From Thalassococcus arenae (GTDB lineage Bacteria > Pseudomonadota > Alphaproteobacteria > Rhodobacterales > Rhodobacteraceae): a DNA stretch of 64,000 bases. The translations under genes and the position numbers were made by a program. Below are positions 63,280 to 64,000 of this stretch, in pieces; within the stretch, counting starts at the first letter, position 1; the number at the start of each line of letters is the position of its first letter. Under the pieces are notes generated by a model, which did no database searches, was not told the DNA's origin, and saw only the letters and a list, made by a program, of their open reading frames with translations. The stretch spans positions 1,593,001 to 1,657,000 of the forward strand of contig NZ_JAHRWL010000001.1 in NCBI RefSeq assembly GCF_019104745.1. Direction: 5' to 3'.

Positions 63280-64000
63280 TTGCGGTTTTCAAAACTCAGA
63301 CTGACCGGCTTTAAAAGCTTCGTCGATCCGACCGACCTGGTGATCGCGGACGGGCTGACCGGTGTGGTCGGGCCTAACGGATGCGGCAAGTCGAACCTGC
63401 TCGAGGCGTTGCGTTGGGTAATGGGCGAAAACCGCCCGACCGCGATGCGCGGCGATGGCATGGAGGACGTGATCTTTGCCGGGGCCGCGTCGCGTCCGGC
63501 CCGCAACTTTGCCGAGGTGGCGCTGACGATCGACAACTCGGAACGGCTTGCGCCATCGGGCTTCAACGACCAGGACCAGCTGGAGATCGTGCGGCGCATC
63601 ACCCGCGATGTCGGTTCGGCCTACAAGACCAATGGCAAGGACGTGCGCGCCCGTGACGTTCAAATGCTGTTCGCCGATGCCGCGACCGGCGCGCATTCGC
63701 CCGCGCTTGTCCGGCAGGGACAGATTTCTGAACTGATCAACGCAAAGCCCAAGAACCGCCGCAAGGTGCTGGAAGACGCGGCGGGAATCGGCGGATTGTA
63801 CCAACGCCGCCACGAAGCCGAACTCAAGCTCAAGAACACCGAAGCCAACCTGTTGCGGGTCGATGACGTCCTGGAACAGCTGGCCGCGCAACTGGCGCAG
63901 TTGGAACGGCAGGCCCGACAGGCCGCACGCTATCGTGCGATCGGCGAAGAGCTGCGCCGCGCCGAAGGCCTTTTGCTTTATCGCCGCTGGCGCGAAGCCG
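63280..64000 (+). CDS. smc: Chromosome segregation protein SMC, N-terminal part (3' truncated by window)
   Basis: About 240 residues visible. The ABC-type head starts immediately: [20 protein letters not shown], Walker [21 protein letters not shown] near 28-47, [10 protein letters not shown], and the Q-loop-like [15 protein letters not shown] near 142-156, followed by the start of the coiled coil ([20 protein letters not shown]). TTG start chosen because it matches the family N-terminus and the promoter position. SMC organises and segregates the chromosome. Confidence 0.93.
   Translation, partial: MRFSKLRLTGFKSFVDPTDLVIADGLTGVVGPNGCGKSNLLEALRWVMGENRPTAMRGDGMEDVIFAGAASRPARNFAEVALTIDNSERLAPSGFNDQDQLEIVRRITRDVGSAYKTNGKDVRARDVQMLFADAATGAHSPALVRQGQISELINAKPKNRRKVLEDAAGIGGLYQRRHEAELKLKNTEANLLRVDDVLEQLAAQLAQLERQARQAARYRAIGEELRRAEGLLLYRRWREA

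Overview
The window is GC-rich, densely packed chromosomal DNA from an alphaproteobacterium, most likely a Rhodobacteraceae (Roseobacter-group) member. The evidence is the gene content and order: a MipZ-type ParA ATPase, F0 ATP synthase genes (atpI-B-E-B'-F) kept apart from F1, an ffh/GNAT/chorismate mutase/rpsP/rimM/trmD/rplS/rpmE neighbourhood, DUF2794 and DUF2783 proteins, choice-of-anchor L/Hint proteins, and a serC leader of the alphaproteobacterial type. I found no phage, IS element, CRISPR array, rRNA or recognisable tRNA. Base composition looks uniform, so this reads as core chromosome with a few lineage-specific insertions.

Layout. 1-5.7 kb: cell-envelope genes (envC end, ctpA, rppH, lytic transglycosylase) with an amidohydrolase inserted on the opposite strand. 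5.8-10.4 kb (minus): dapE, GNAT, DUF2064 glycosyltransferase-like gene, RNase R. 10.6-13.3 kb (plus): two overlapping Hint-domain genes. 13.3-15.7 kb (minus): dapD with two small genes, and a Thr/Ser dehydratase. 15.8-20.7 kb: LOG protein, CapD-like nucleotide-sugar dehydratase, asd and a very small ORF. 21.1-23.2 kb (minus): carbonic anhydrase, SbtA bicarbonate transporter and SbtB-like PII. 23.3-27.4 kb: leucyl aminopeptidase, NlpC/P60, agmatinase family, DUF2794. 27.5-30.5 kb: serC-serA with an RNA leader and a REP-like repeat. 31-37 kb: LysR, PPP phosphatase, SulP transporter, cyanide-insensitive-type bd oxidase. 37-48.3 kb (minus): DD-carboxypeptidase, then the ribosome/SRP group, interrupted by a plus-strand chemoreceptor and carrying six tandem GNAT genes. 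48.6-53.6 kb: LysR, ArsR, F0 ATP synthase operon, mipZ. 53.6-61.4 kb: MarR regulator and a nine-gene homogentisate operon. 61.4-64 kb: a TsoY-like membrane protein under paired palindromes, a lipoprotein, and the start of smc.

How the genes fit together. asd, dapD and dapE are three steps of the succinylase lysine/diaminopimelate route, and several neighbours act on peptidoglycan (EnvC, transglycosylase, DD-carboxypeptidase, NlpC/P60). serC and serA give serine synthesis. hmgA, maiA and fahA form the complete lower homogentisate pathway to fumarate and acetoacetate; they are co-transcribed with an FAD monooxygenase, a DUF2783 protein, an HpaI-type aldolase and an MBL-fold protein with an altered metal motif, which suggests a wider aromatic-acid role.

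Items most worth a second look: the six-GNAT array inside the translation operon, the Hint pair whose second member lacks the catalytic Cys, the CA-SbtA-SbtB operon, the altered MBL protein in the homogentisate operon, the paired ATTC-N8-GAAT sites, and several families of intergenic hairpin repeats.
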